Shown in pieces: positions 45,947 through 55,205 of a DNA stretch of 64,000 nt. The stretch covers positions 248,001 through 312,000 of the forward strand of contig NZ_CP059183.1 in NCBI RefSeq assembly GCF_014251275.1. Reading direction: 5' to 3'. A program made the position numbers and the translations under genes. The notes under the pieces were generated by a model. The model was not told the DNA's origin. It saw only the letters and a list, made by a program, of their open reading frames with translations, and did not search any database. The number at the start of each line of letters is the position of its first letter. Positions within the stretch are counted from its first letter, which is position 1. The stretch is from Blattabacterium cuenoti (GTDB taxonomy: Bacteria; Bacteroidota; Bacteroidia; Flavobacteriales; Blattabacteriaceae).

Positions 45947-46264
45947 TTATCTTAAATCATCTGTAACAAAAGGTAAAAGGCCTACTTGTCTACATCTCTT
46001 AATTGCAGAGTTAAGTTTATTTTGATTTTTCTGTAAAGTTCCTGTTATTCTACGAGGTAATATTTTTCCTTGTGCATTTAAAAATTTTATGAGAAATATA
46101 GGATCCTTGTAATCTATATACTTTATGTTTCTTTTTTGAAAATAACAATATTTTTTCTTAGATTTTGTCTCTATTTTAATAGGTGATAAATATCTTAAAT
46201 CACTATCTGTTTTGGATAATTTTGTATTATTTTTATTCACTTTCTCTAAGTTTAAGTTGCTCAT
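45947..46264 (-). CDS. rpsR: Ribosomal protein bS18
   Basis: Small-subunit protein bS18. The conserved core is KKYCYFQKRNIKYIDYKDP, then FLNAQGKILPRRITGT and a C-terminal RCRQVGLLPFVTD. At 105 aa the N-terminus is about 20 residues longer than usual, because the only in-frame ATG lies 32 bases inside rpsF. Whether translation starts there or at a later non-ATG codon is unclear. Confidence 0.95.
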   Translation of the reverse strand: MSNLNLEKVNKNNTKLSKTDSDLRYLSPIKIETKSKKKYCYFQKRNIKYIDYKDPIFLIKFLNAQGKILPRRITGTLQKNQNKLNSAIKRCRQVGLLPFVTDDLR

Positions 46265-46601
46265 CTTTTTTTAAAATTTTTTTTCTTCTTATTACCGCAT
46301 ATTCTATTCCATATTTATCAAGTTTAACAGTTAAAAACCGTAATATACGCTCATCTTGTTTTAATTTTAATTCTAAATCGGAAATTGCATGTGGATTGAA
46401 TATAAATTCAAACAAATGATAACAGCCACTTTGTTTTTTTTTAATAGGATAAGCTAGTTTTTTTAATCCCCAATGTTCTTGATAAACTATTCTACCTTTT
46501 TTTTGTATAATATAATTTTCATATTCCTTTACCGTTTTTTTTGCTTGATCATCAGATAATATAGGAGTAATTATCATGATATTTTCATAATGTTTACACA
46601 T
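46233..46601 (-). CDS. rpsF: Ribosomal protein bS6
   Basis: Small-subunit protein bS6, the bS18 partner on the platform. MCKHYENIMIITPILSDDQ matches the family start, then HWGLKKLAYPIKKKQSGCYHLFEF and RFLTVKLDKY. 122 aa. It is first in the rpsF-rpsR-rplI operon behind a good promoter (46630-46660), and its end overlaps rpsR by 32 bases. Confidence 0.96.
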   Translation of the reverse strand: MCKHYENIMIITPILSDDQAKKTVKEYENYIIQKKGRIVYQEHWGLKKLAYPIKKKQSGCYHLFEFIFNPHAISDLELKLKQDERILRFLTVKLDKYGIEYAVIRRKKILKKDEQLKLRESE

Positions 46602-46629
46602 TGGAATTTTTTTTAAAAAGATATATACA

Positions 46630-46660
46630 TAAATCTATATTTTTATGTTCTTTTTTCAAA
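46630..46660 (-). promoter_or_regulatory. Bacteroidetes-type promoter of the rpsF-rpsR-rplI operon
   Basis: On the minus strand: TTTG (46660-46657), an exact 19-bp spacer, TAGATTTA (46637-46630). It differs from TTTG-N19-TAnnTTTG only at the last base. It ends 28 bases before the rpsF ATG and overlaps no other gene; gltX ends at 46666. Confidence 0.65.
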
Positions 46661-46665
46661 GAAAA

Positions 46666-48192
46666 TTATGGGAAAATTTTGTTATTCATTATATTAATAA
46701 ATTTATTAATACGTTTTACACTTTTATCTTTACCTATCATATATAAAATAATACAAATATCTACACCTTTGCCCTCTCCTACTAATGCTAATCGTACTAA
46801 TTGCATTATTTTATGTCTTTTTTTTATTGTTTTAAACGATTCCTTCAAATATTCATATGTAAATGGATTTACTCTACATAATAAATTACAAGTATTCTCT
46901 AGTTTAGAGACTATATCAATCTTAGTCTTATAATTACTAAAATCTATTTCTTCATATTCATAACGTTTAGGTGAAGTAAAAAAATAAAAAGATTTTTCCC
47001 ATATTTCATGCACAAAATGAATTCTATCTATTGTTATATCTATCACTTTGTTTAAATAATCTTGTTTACATACAATAGAACGTTTTTTTAATTCTTTACA
47101 TAATAAATTAAAGATTATTTTTTTATTTTTCTTCACATATTGTTTATTAAACCAAATTAATTTTTCTATATTGAAAAAAACTCCTGATTTTTTTATTCTT
47201 TCTAAAGAAAAAAAATTTTCCAATTCTTTCAAAGAAAAAATTTCTTTTTTTCCTCCTGGATTCCACCCTAATAAAGCTAACATATTCACAAATGCTTCTG
47301 GAAAATATCCAAGTTCTCTATATCCAGGAATAAAGGTATTTGTATTGGGATCTTTCCATTGTATAGGAAATAAGGGTATTTTATTATAATTTATCTCCCT
47401 TTTACTAATTTTTCCTTTTCCATTATTTTTTAATATTAAAGGAAGATGAACAAAATAAGGAATATCCCACCCGAACGATTTATATAATAATACATGTAAA
47501 AACATAGATGAAATCCATTCTTCACCTCTAATAACATGAGTAATTTTCATTAAATAATCATCTACTGTATTAGCTAAATGGTAAGTTGCTCCTCCATTTG
47601 ATTTCAATAGTATTTTATCATCTAAATGTTCAGTATTCATTTCTAATGGGCCACGTATAATGTCATGTATTTTCAACATTTTACCAGGAGTAACTTTAAA
47701 CCTAATTACATAGGGTAAATTATTTTTAAATTTAATATGTAATTGCTTTTTGGTCATGGTTAAAGAGTTATTTAAAAACATTCTGGTCCTATGGTTGTAA
47801 GAAAAAGTTTTTCCCATGTTTTTATATTCATTTCTCTTTTTATTCAAATCTTCAAACGTATCAAATGCATAATAAGCATGCCCACTTTGTAACAATTTAT
47901 TTAAATAAAATATATAAATTTTACCTCTTTTAGATTGATAATAAGGGGCGTAAGGGCCATCACCAAATCCTACTCCTTCGTCAGGTATTATTCCACACCA
48001 TTTTAGTGATTCTAAAATATATGATACTGAATTATGTATAAATCTTTCTCTATCTGTATCTTCTATCCTGAGAATAAATGTACCTTTATGTTTCTTAGCA
48101 AAAAGATAATTATATAATGCAGTTCTTATTCCACCTAAATGTAGTGGGCCAGTAGGACTCGGAGCAAAACGCACTCTTACAAAATTTTTCAT
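46666..48192 (-). CDS. gltX: GltX, glutamyl-tRNA synthetase
   Basis: A class I synthetase charging tRNA-Glu. The HIGH-type motif is in RFAPSPTGPLHLGGIRTALYNYLFA (in part), with DTDRERF next, and the KMSKS counterpart is KISKRE (about 259-264). The C-terminal anticodon-binding domain is present. 508 aa matches Bacteroidetes. It lies 15 bases downstream of mnmE. It may also charge tRNA-Gln if GatCAB is used, since no glnS is in the window; that cannot be judged here. Confidence 0.96.
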   Translation of the reverse strand: MKNFVRVRFAPSPTGPLHLGGIRTALYNYLFAKKHKGTFILRIEDTDRERFIHNSVSYILESLKWCGIIPDEGVGFGDGPYAPYYQSKRGKIYIFYLNKLLQSGHAYYAFDTFEDLNKKRNEYKNMGKTFSYNHRTRMFLNNSLTMTKKQLHIKFKNNLPYVIRFKVTPGKMLKIHDIIRGPLEMNTEHLDDKILLKSNGGATYHLANTVDDYLMKITHVIRGEEWISSMFLHVLLYKSFGWDIPYFVHLPLILKNNGKGKISKREINYNKIPLFPIQWKDPNTNTFIPGYRELGYFPEAFVNMLALLGWNPGGKKEIFSLKELENFFSLERIKKSGVFFNIEKLIWFNKQYVKKNKKIIFNLLCKELKKRSIVCKQDYLNKVIDITIDRIHFVHEIWEKSFYFFTSPKRYEYEEIDFSNYKTKIDIVSKLENTCNLLCRVNPFTYEYLKESFKTIKKRHKIMQLVRLALVGEGKGVDICIILYMIGKDKSVKRINKFINIMNNKIFP

Positions 48193-48207
48193 AATAAAAA
48201 AAAATTA

Positions 48208-49623
48208 TTACTTTCCAATGCAAAATTTAGAAAAAATATTATTTAATATTTCTTCACTAGTGATTTCTCCAGTAATTTTTCCTAAATAATGTAATACTTG
48301 TTTTATATGAATAGAAATGATTTCTTCAGAAAAACCCTTATTAAAAGCTTTATATGCTAAAGAAATTTCTTTTAATGAATGCTTAAAAACTTCGTAATGT
48401 CTACTTTGTGTTATAACAGTTTTTTTTGATTTTAATTTTTCAATAAATACTTTTCCTAAAGTATTAAGTATTTTTTGTATTCCATTGTAATTATTTGCAG
48501 AAATCTCAAAAAAATAAGAAACTTTTGATTCTATATTATAAAAATCTTTAAAAGAAGAGATGTCGGATTTATTCGCTATAGAAAAAATTGTTTTATCAGG
48601 ATATTTTATGTGAAGATTTTGAATATCATTAACAATTTTTTTTTGTTGTATTTTTTTTATAGTAGAATCTAAAATATATAATATAACTTGAGACTCTTCT
48701 ACTTTAATAAGCGTTTTTTCTATTCCAATATTTTCTATATAATCATTTGTATTTCTTATTCCTGCAGTATCTAAAAAACGAAAAAGTATCCCATTTATAA
48801 CTATAGACCCTTCTATAAAATCTCTAGTAGTTCCTTCTATAGGAGATATTATTGAACGTTCTTCTTGTATAATTTTGTTGAAAATAGTAGATTTTCCAAC
48901 ATTTGTTTCTCCAATAATCACAACATATATCCCACTTTTTATTGCATTCCCTAAGGAAAATGATTCAACTAATTTTTTAAAACTGCATTTTAATCCTAAT
49001 AATATATCACAAATTTCCGATTTTTTGCAGGAAATCATATTTTCTTCATAAAAATCTAACTCTACCTCTAACAAAGAAGATAAATGTAATAATTTTTTTC
49101 TTAAATTTTTAATATAATTAGATATTGATCCTTTTACCTGTTGAAAAGAAATATCATGTAAAGTTTTATTTCCAGATGAAATCAGATCTGATATAGCTTC
49201 AGCTTGCGATAAATCTAACTTTTTGTTCATAAAAGCTCTAAATGTAAATTCTCCAGGATGAGCTAACCTCATTCCTTTTCTAATTAATAAATTCAATATC
49301 TGTTGTTGAATATAATAAGATCCATGACAGGATATTTCTATCATATTTTCTCCTGTATAGGAAAATGGAGATTTAAAAATGGAAACTAAAACTTTATCCA
49401 AATTAGTATTAGTAGTATTATTATCATTTATAACATCTCTAATATAACCTAAATGAATGGTATGTGTAGATTGATCTTCTAAATTTTTACCAATTTTAAT
49501 AGAAAAAAAAATATTATTAATAATAGATATAGAATCTTTTCCTGAAATACGAATAATAGAAATTGCACTAGGGCCAATAGGAGTAGCTAATGCTACAATA
49601 GTATGATCATCGTAATAGTGCAT
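48208..49623 (-). CDS. mnmE: MnmE (TrmE), tRNA wobble-uridine modification GTPase
   Basis: With MnmG it makes the cmnm5U34 modification. The N-terminal folate-binding domain (IVALATPIGPSAISIIRISG) is followed by a helical domain holding an embedded GTPase (GETNVGKSTIFNK, EGTTRDFIEG, DTAGIR, ANKSD). The C-terminal CIGK motif, with the key Cys, closes the protein. 471 aa is normal. Confidence 0.96.
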   Translation of the reverse strand: MHYYDDHTIVALATPIGPSAISIIRISGKDSISIINNIFFSIKIGKNLEDQSTHTIHLGYIRDVINDNNTTNTNLDKVLVSIFKSPFSYTGENMIEISCHGSYYIQQQILNLLIRKGMRLAHPGEFTFRAFMNKKLDLSQAEAISDLISSGNKTLHDISFQQVKGSISNYIKNLRKKLLHLSSLLEVELDFYEENMISCKKSEICDILLGLKCSFKKLVESFSLGNAIKSGIYVVIIGETNVGKSTIFNKIIQEERSIISPIEGTTRDFIEGSIVINGILFRFLDTAGIRNTNDYIENIGIEKTLIKVEESQVILYILDSTIKKIQQKKIVNDIQNLHIKYPDKTIFSIANKSDISSFKDFYNIESKVSYFFEISANNYNGIQKILNTLGKVFIEKLKSKKTVITQSRHYEVFKHSLKEISLAYKAFNKGFSEEIISIHIKQVLHYLGKITGEITSEEILNNIFSKFCIGK

Positions 49624-49689
49624 TATCTCTTTTATGATTAAATATATGAAAAAATCAGTATTTTTTTAGCATTATTATAATTTTTATTA

Positions 49690-50598
49690 ATGTTCATGGG
49701 GACTATTTACAAATTTTATTATTTGTTTCAAAAAACTCTTAAAAAGTTATATAAAGAACCTAAAGAATTAGATAATATATTCTTTTTGCTTACTACTCAT
49801 ATTTTAAAATGTGATAAAACAACTATTTTATTAAAACTTATTTATAGAAAAAAAATAAAAATTTTTCTTTATGAAAAATTACTTAGAAAGTTATGGGAAC
49901 TGAAAAAAAATAGACCTATTCAATATGTTATTGGAAAGGCATTTTTCTTTGAAAATGAGTTTATCGTTAATGAAACTGTATTTATTCCAAGACCAGAAAC
50001 TGAAGAATTAGTAGCTTGGATCCTTAAAGATCATAGAAAAAACAATAAAAGAATTCAAATATTTGATATTGGGACGGGAAGTGGATGCATTAGTATTACC
50101 TTAAAAAAGAAAATACCTGAAATTGAGCATATTTATGCGATTGATTATTCTAAAAAAATTATAAACCTAGCTAAGAAAAATGCAAAACTACATAATGTAA
50201 AAATATCATTCATTCATATGGATATTCTTAAATGTTTATTACCTTTTTCTAAAAAAATTATAGGTAATATAGGTAATAATAAAACTAATATCATTGTTAG
50301 TAATCCACCTTACATAAGACTTTATGAAAAAAAATTTTTGCATCCTAATATTACTCAATACGAACCTTTCAAGGCTTTATTTGTTCCAGATGAAAATCCC
50401 TTAATTTTCTATAAAAAAATTTTTTCTTTTATAAAAACTACATTTACTGGTGTAGTTTTTATCTATTTAGAAATAAACCAGTTTATTTATATAGATATTC
50501 TTTGTTTTTTAAAAAAAAAAGGATGTTATAACATAGAAATAAAAAAAGATTATTATGGTTTTTTTAGAATTATTCGTGCAAAATATTATTGTATATGA
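49690..50598 (+). CDS. prmC: PrmC (HemK), release-factor glutamine methyltransferase
   Basis: Methylates the Gln of the GGQ motif in peptide release factors. The N-terminal helical domain (about 1-85) is followed by the FIPRPETEELV region, SAM motif DIGTGSGCISITL (about 118-130) and the catalytic NPPY (SNPPYIRLYE). 302 aa. Start at 49690 (ATG); 49696 is an alternative. A ten-A run (50511-50520) near the 3' end is in frame. The stop overlaps the ligA start (ATGA). Confidence 0.94.
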   Translation: MFMGTIYKFYYLFQKTLKKLYKEPKELDNIFFLLTTHILKCDKTTILLKLIYRKKIKIFLYEKLLRKLWELKKNRPIQYVIGKAFFFENEFIVNETVFIPRPETEELVAWILKDHRKNNKRIQIFDIGTGSGCISITLKKKIPEIEHIYAIDYSKKIINLAKKNAKLHNVKISFIHMDILKCLLPFSKKIIGNIGNNKTNIIVSNPPYIRLYEKKFLHPNITQYEPFKALFVPDENPLIFYKKIFSFIKTTFTGVVFIYLEINQFIYIDILCFLKKKGCYNIEIKKDYYGFFRIIRAKYYCI

Positions 50599-52607
50599 AT
50601 ATGAAAGAGAAAAAAAAAGGAAAAAAAATTGATAGAAAAAGTAAAAATAAAATCTATAAACTAAGGAAAAAGTTATCAGAGTATAATTTAAAATACTATA
50701 ATTTACATAGATCTGATATATCAGATTTTTCTTTCGATAAAAAAATGAAAGAATTATATGATCTGGAAAAAACATATCCATATTTATATGATTCCACTTC
50801 TCCAACTTTAAATGTTGGGGTAAAAACAAATGGTAAAAATTATTATAAATACAAATACAAAATGTATTCTATAAATAATTGTTATTCTAAAAAAGAATTG
50901 AAAATTTGGGAAAAAAAAATAAGAAAATCAATTGCAAATTTTTCTTTTATATGTGAAATTAAATATGATGGAGTATCCATAAATCTAATTTATAAAAAAG
51001 GTATATTATCTAATGCAATCACTCGTGGAGATGGAGAAACAGGAGAAGATATAATAGATAAAATACGAACTATAAAATCTATTCCACAAAAATTAAAAGG
51101 CAAAAACTACCCCTTTTATATGGAGATACGAGGAGAAATTTTTATTCCTATAAAAGATTTCATAGAAATTAATAAAAATCGTGTTAAAAATGGAAATAAT
51201 CCATATTCTAATCCTAGAAATACGGCTAGTGGAATTATTCAAATACGTGATAAAGAAATAATAAAAAATATAAATTTATATTTCGTTGCATTTAATGCCG
51301 TAAGATTAGAACATTCTCAATATGAATCTTTAAAAAAAATGAAGTATTGGGGATTTAAAACCCCAGAATTTTCACGTTTATGTAAAAATTTACAAGAAGT
51401 ATTTAATTACATAGATTTTTGTACAATTAAAAAAAATAAACTTCCTTATAAAATAGATGGAATTGTTATTAAAGTAAATGAATATAGACAAAAATTCATT
51501 TTAGGATACACAGAAAAATTTCCACGTTGGGCAATAGCCTATAAGTTTAAACAAAAACTTTCAGAGTCTAAACTAAGCAACATAACTTTTCAAGTAGGAC
51601 GTACTGGAATTATAACTCCGATAGCTAATATTAAACCAATTATAATTTCTGGTACTATAGTAAAAAAAGTATCATTATATAATGATACTTTTATTCAAAA
51701 AAAAGGAATTTATCATGGAGACACTATTTTTTTAGAAAAAGGAGGTGATATTATTCCAAAATTAACAAAAATAAATACAAAAAAAAGATTAATAAATTCT
51801 ATTCCTATATCTTTTTTAAAGAATTGTCCATCATGTTATAGTATATTAACAAAGAAAAATGCATTATTTTATTGTACAAATAATAATTGTTATTCAAAAA
51901 GAATAATGAGATTAAAACACTTTTCTAGCGATAAAGCAATGAATATAAAAAATATTGGAGAAAAAATGATTGAAAAACTATATTTTCATGGTTTTTTATA
52001 TGATTTTCCTGATTTTTTCAATTTGAGTAAAGAAAATTTTCTTCAAATAGATAAAGTAAAAGAAAAACTGGCTAATAATATTATTAGAAGTATAGAAATT
52101 TCTAAAAAAAGTACTTATAACAAAGTATTACATGCTTTAGGTATTCGTTATGTTGGAGAATATATATCCAATATATTAGAAAAAAATTTCTTAAACATTC
52201 ATTATCTTATACATGCAAGTTATGACCAATTAATTTCCATATTAGGTATTGGAGAAAAAATTGCTAAAAGTATTATTAATTATTTTTCCATAAAACAAAA
52301 CCGAACAGTAATTAAAGAACTTATTAAAATTGGATTAAAATTTTCTCAATCAAAAGTTAAAAAGGAAAATAATCCTATAAAAGGGAATTATTTTGTTTTT
52401 ACAGGTAAATTATCCTGTATGACGCGAAATAAAGCTAAAAGTATAATAGAATCATTAGGTGGCGTCGTATTAAATACTGTAAATAATAAAATTAATTTCA
52501 TAATAGTTGGAAAAAATTATGGATCTAAATTAGAAAAAAGTATGAATAAAAATAATATAAAAATTTTAACAGAAGATCTTTTTATAAAGATGCTTAAAAA
52601 AAAATAA
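50595..52607 (+). CDS. ligA: LigA, NAD-dependent DNA ligase
   Basis: Seals nicks using NAD as cofactor. The adenylation domain has the KxDG active site in CEIKYDGVSINLIY, DGETGEDI, and RGEIFIP; then the OB fold with FQVGRTGIITPIA; a four-Cys zinc finger (CPSCYSIL and CTNNNC); helix-hairpin-helix repeats; and a C-terminal BRCT domain (FVFTGKLSCMTRNKAKSIIESLGG in part). 670 aa is normal. I use ATG 50595, which overlaps the prmC stop; TTG at 50589 is also in frame but less likely. It ties replication to the NAD pool. Confidence 0.96.
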   Translation: MNMKEKKKGKKIDRKSKNKIYKLRKKLSEYNLKYYNLHRSDISDFSFDKKMKELYDLEKTYPYLYDSTSPTLNVGVKTNGKNYYKYKYKMYSINNCYSKKELKIWEKKIRKSIANFSFICEIKYDGVSINLIYKKGILSNAITRGDGETGEDIIDKIRTIKSIPQKLKGKNYPFYMEIRGEIFIPIKDFIEINKNRVKNGNNPYSNPRNTASGIIQIRDKEIIKNINLYFVAFNAVRLEHSQYESLKKMKYWGFKTPEFSRLCKNLQEVFNYIDFCTIKKNKLPYKIDGIVIKVNEYRQKFILGYTEKFPRWAIAYKFKQKLSESKLSNITFQVGRTGIITPIANIKPIIISGTIVKKVSLYNDTFIQKKGIYHGDTIFLEKGGDIIPKLTKINTKKRLINSIPISFLKNCPSCYSILTKKNALFYCTNNNCYSKRIMRLKHFSSDKAMNIKNIGEKMIEKLYFHGFLYDFPDFFNLSKENFLQIDKVKEKLANNIIRSIEISKKSTYNKVLHALGIRYVGEYISNILEKNFLNIHYLIHASYDQLISILGIGEKIAKSIINYFSIKQNRTVIKELIKIGLKFSQSKVKKENNPIKGNYFVFTGKLSCMTRNKAKSIIESLGGVVLNTVNNKINFIIVGKNYGSKLEKSMNKNNIKILTEDLFIKMLKKK

Positions 52608-52657
52608 AAATATATTTTATTAACATTTAACATATTTTTATAAACTATTTTCAAAAG

Positions 52658-52688
52658 AAAAATCCTTACTGTAAAGGGTTTTTTTTTT
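52658..52688 (+). terminator. Rho-independent-like terminator after ligA
   Basis: A hairpin (stem 52658-52667 with 52674-52683: AAAAATCCTT against AAGGGTTTTT, one T-G wobble, six-base loop) merges into a run of T to 52688. It lies 50 bases after the ligA stop and about 90 before lon. This separates ligA from lon. Confidence 0.6.
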
Positions 52689-52780
52689 CATATAGAAAAA
52701 AGTATATTTAGTTTTGTTCTAATTAATTTTTTTTTAATTTATCATCATTTGCATCGTTTAAGTATGAAATCTATTTTTTT

Positions 52781-55183
52781 ATGTTACTAAAAAATATATT
52801 TACCGAATCTGGATTTGAGTCTGAAACTGAATTTATTCCAATAATGAGTCAAGATGAAGAAGATCAGCTACTTAAAGACGATATTCCCGAACAAATATGT
52901 ATATTAACAGTAAGGAATATGGTTTTATATTCTGGAATTGTTTTTCCAATTATTGCAGGAAGAAGTGGATCAATACAATTATTACAAGATGCTTATGGAT
53001 TAGATAAAACAGTAGGAGTACTTACACAGAAAAATTCTGAAATAGAAAATCTTAGTGAAAAAGATTTGTATACAATTGGCACTGTAGCTAAAATATTGAA
53101 ATTGTTAAAAATGCCTGATGGAAATACTACTGTAATTTTACAGGGAAAAAGAAGATTTAAAGTGAATAGGTTTATACAAAACAATCCTTATTTTAAAGCT
53201 GAAATTATAGCTTTAGAAGAAAATAAACCTTCCTGTAAGGATAAAGAATACATTGCTATGGTAGAATCTATAAAGGAAGTAGCTATAAAGATTATTCAGG
53301 ATAATCCTAATATACCATCTGAAGCCAGTATTGCAATACGAAATATAGAAAGTCCTTCTTTTTTAATAAATTTTGTAGCAGCTAATATGAATTTAGCTAC
53401 TAATGATAAACAAAAATTATTAGAATACGATGATCTAAAAAAAAGAGCTATGGAAACTTTGAGATTTTTAAACCTTGAACATCAGCAAATTAAATTAAAA
53501 AATGACATACAATCTCGTGTTAGAAGTGATATGGACCAACAACAAAGAGAATATTTTTTACATCAGCAAATTAAAGCAATTCAAGAAGAGTTAGGAGATA
53601 TTTCCTATGAAAAAGAAATTGATGAAATGCGGGAAAAAGCGTATAAGAAAAAATGGCCAAAAGAAGCTAAGAAACAATTTGAAAGAGAACTTATAAAAAT
53701 GCAAAGAACAAATCCTCAAATGCCAGAGTATACTGTACAAAGAAATTATTTGGAATTAATGTTAGATCTTCCTTGGAAAAAATATTCAAGGGACAGTTTT
53801 GATTTAGAATATGCACAAAAGATATTAGATAGAGATCATTATGGATTAGAAAAAGTAAAAGAACGTATTATAGAATATTTGGCTGTCTTAAAATTAAGAG
53901 GAGATATGCGTTCCCCTATATTATGTTTTTTCGGACCCCCTGGAGTAGGTAAAACATCCTTAGGAAAATCTATAGCAACTGCCATAAAAAGAAAATATAT
54001 ACGTATTTCTTTGGGTGGATTACACGACGAATCAGAAATACGAGGTCACAGGAGAACTTATATTGGGGCAATGCCAGGTAGATTATTACAGTCCATTAGA
54101 AAAGTTGGAACATCTAATCCTGTTTTTGTAATTGACGAAATTGATAAAATGAGCTTGGGAACTAATGGAGATCCTTCTTCTGCTATGTTAGAAGTTTTAG
54201 ATCCGGAACAAAATACTTCATTTTACGACAATTTTTTGGAAATGGGTTATGATTTATCAAAAGTATTGTTTATTGCTACAGCTAATTCATTAACTAATGT
54301 CCAACCTGCACTTATAGATAGAATGGAAATAATAGAAATTAACGGATATACCGTAGAGGAAAAAACAAAGATTGTAAAAAAGCACATTTTACCAAAACAA
54401 TTGAAGGAAAATGGTTTAAAAAAATATGATTTAACACTAGGATCTAGACAAATAGAAAAGGTAATTGTAAGCTATACTAGAGAATCTGGATTAAGAACTC
54501 TAGAAAAACATATAGCTAAATTAGCACGTTATGCAGCAAAACACATTGCAATGAATAAAAAATATATTAAACGTATAAATGTTAAAAAAATAGAAAATAT
54601 TCTTGGAATACCAAATGATCCAGATCGTTATGAAGGGAATCATATCCCAGGCGTTGTAACTGGGCTAGCTTGGACTATTTTTGGAGGAGATATTTTATAC
54701 ATAGAATCTATTTTATCTAATGGAAAAGGAAATTTAAGCATAACTGGAAATTTGGGAGAAATAATGAAAGAATCCGCAACAATTGCTTTACATTATATTA
54801 AAGCTAATTATAAAGAATTTAATATAAATCCTTTAATGTTTGAAGAGAAAAATGTACATATTCATGTTCCTGAAGGATCTGTTCCTAAAGATGGGCCGTC
54901 AGCAGGAATTACTATGTTAACCTCTATGGTCTCTATTTACACAAATAGAAAATTAAAACCAAATTTAGCTATGACTGGGGAAATCACATTGAGAGGTAAA
55001 GTCCTTCCTGTAGGTGGAATTAAAGAAAAAATTCTAGCAGCTAAACGAGCTAATATAAAGGAGATTATTCTTTCTAAAGATAATAAAAAAGATGTAGAAG
55101 AAATTAAGTTAGAATACCTAAAAGGATTAACATTTGATTATGTTAAAAATATTAATGATGTTATTCATTTATCTTTATTATAA
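52781..55183 (+). CDS. lon: Lon, ATP-dependent serine protease
   Basis: A cytosolic quality-control protease. The N-terminal LON substrate domain is followed by an AAA+ module with Walker A GPPGVGKTSLGKS and Walker B VFVIDEIDKM. The proteolytic domain keeps the Ser in PKDGPSAGITML and the Lys in GGIKEKILAAKRAN. 800 aa is full length for Bacteroidetes. It has a ~170-base upstream region with a terminator but no perfect promoter. No heat-shock operator is visible. Confidence 0.97.
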   Translation: MLLKNIFTESGFESETEFIPIMSQDEEDQLLKDDIPEQICILTVRNMVLYSGIVFPIIAGRSGSIQLLQDAYGLDKTVGVLTQKNSEIENLSEKDLYTIGTVAKILKLLKMPDGNTTVILQGKRRFKVNRFIQNNPYFKAEIIALEENKPSCKDKEYIAMVESIKEVAIKIIQDNPNIPSEASIAIRNIESPSFLINFVAANMNLATNDKQKLLEYDDLKKRAMETLRFLNLEHQQIKLKNDIQSRVRSDMDQQQREYFLHQQIKAIQEELGDISYEKEIDEMREKAYKKKWPKEAKKQFERELIKMQRTNPQMPEYTVQRNYLELMLDLPWKKYSRDSFDLEYAQKILDRDHYGLEKVKERIIEYLAVLKLRGDMRSPILCFFGPPGVGKTSLGKSIATAIKRKYIRISLGGLHDESEIRGHRRTYIGAMPGRLLQSIRKVGTSNPVFVIDEIDKMSLGTNGDPSSAMLEVLDPEQNTSFYDNFLEMGYDLSKVLFIATANSLTNVQPALIDRMEIIEINGYTVEEKTKIVKKHILPKQLKENGLKKYDLTLGSRQIEKVIVSYTRESGLRTLEKHIAKLARYAAKHIAMNKKYIKRINVKKIENILGIPNDPDRYEGNHIPGVVTGLAWTIFGGDILYIESILSNGKGNLSITGNLGEIMKESATIALHYIKANYKEFNINPLMFEEKNVHIHVPEGSVPKDGPSAGITMLTSMVSIYTNRKLKPNLAMTGEITLRGKVLPVGGIKEKILAAKRANIKEIILSKDNKKDVEEIKLEYLKGLTFDYVKNINDVIHLSLL

Positions 55184-55205
55184 AAATAATTAAGTTCTAT
55201 TATTG

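Noticed and set aside
50509-50829. 106-aa minus-strand open frame over the prmC-ligA junction
   Set aside because: It is antisense to two solid genes and consists of Phe/Tyr-rich low-complexity sequence from complementary A-rich codons.
52701-52780. Promoter or heat-shock operator before lon
   Set aside because: TTTG-like words occur, but spacing (27 bp) and -7 sequence do not fit, and no CIRCE-type repeat is visible.
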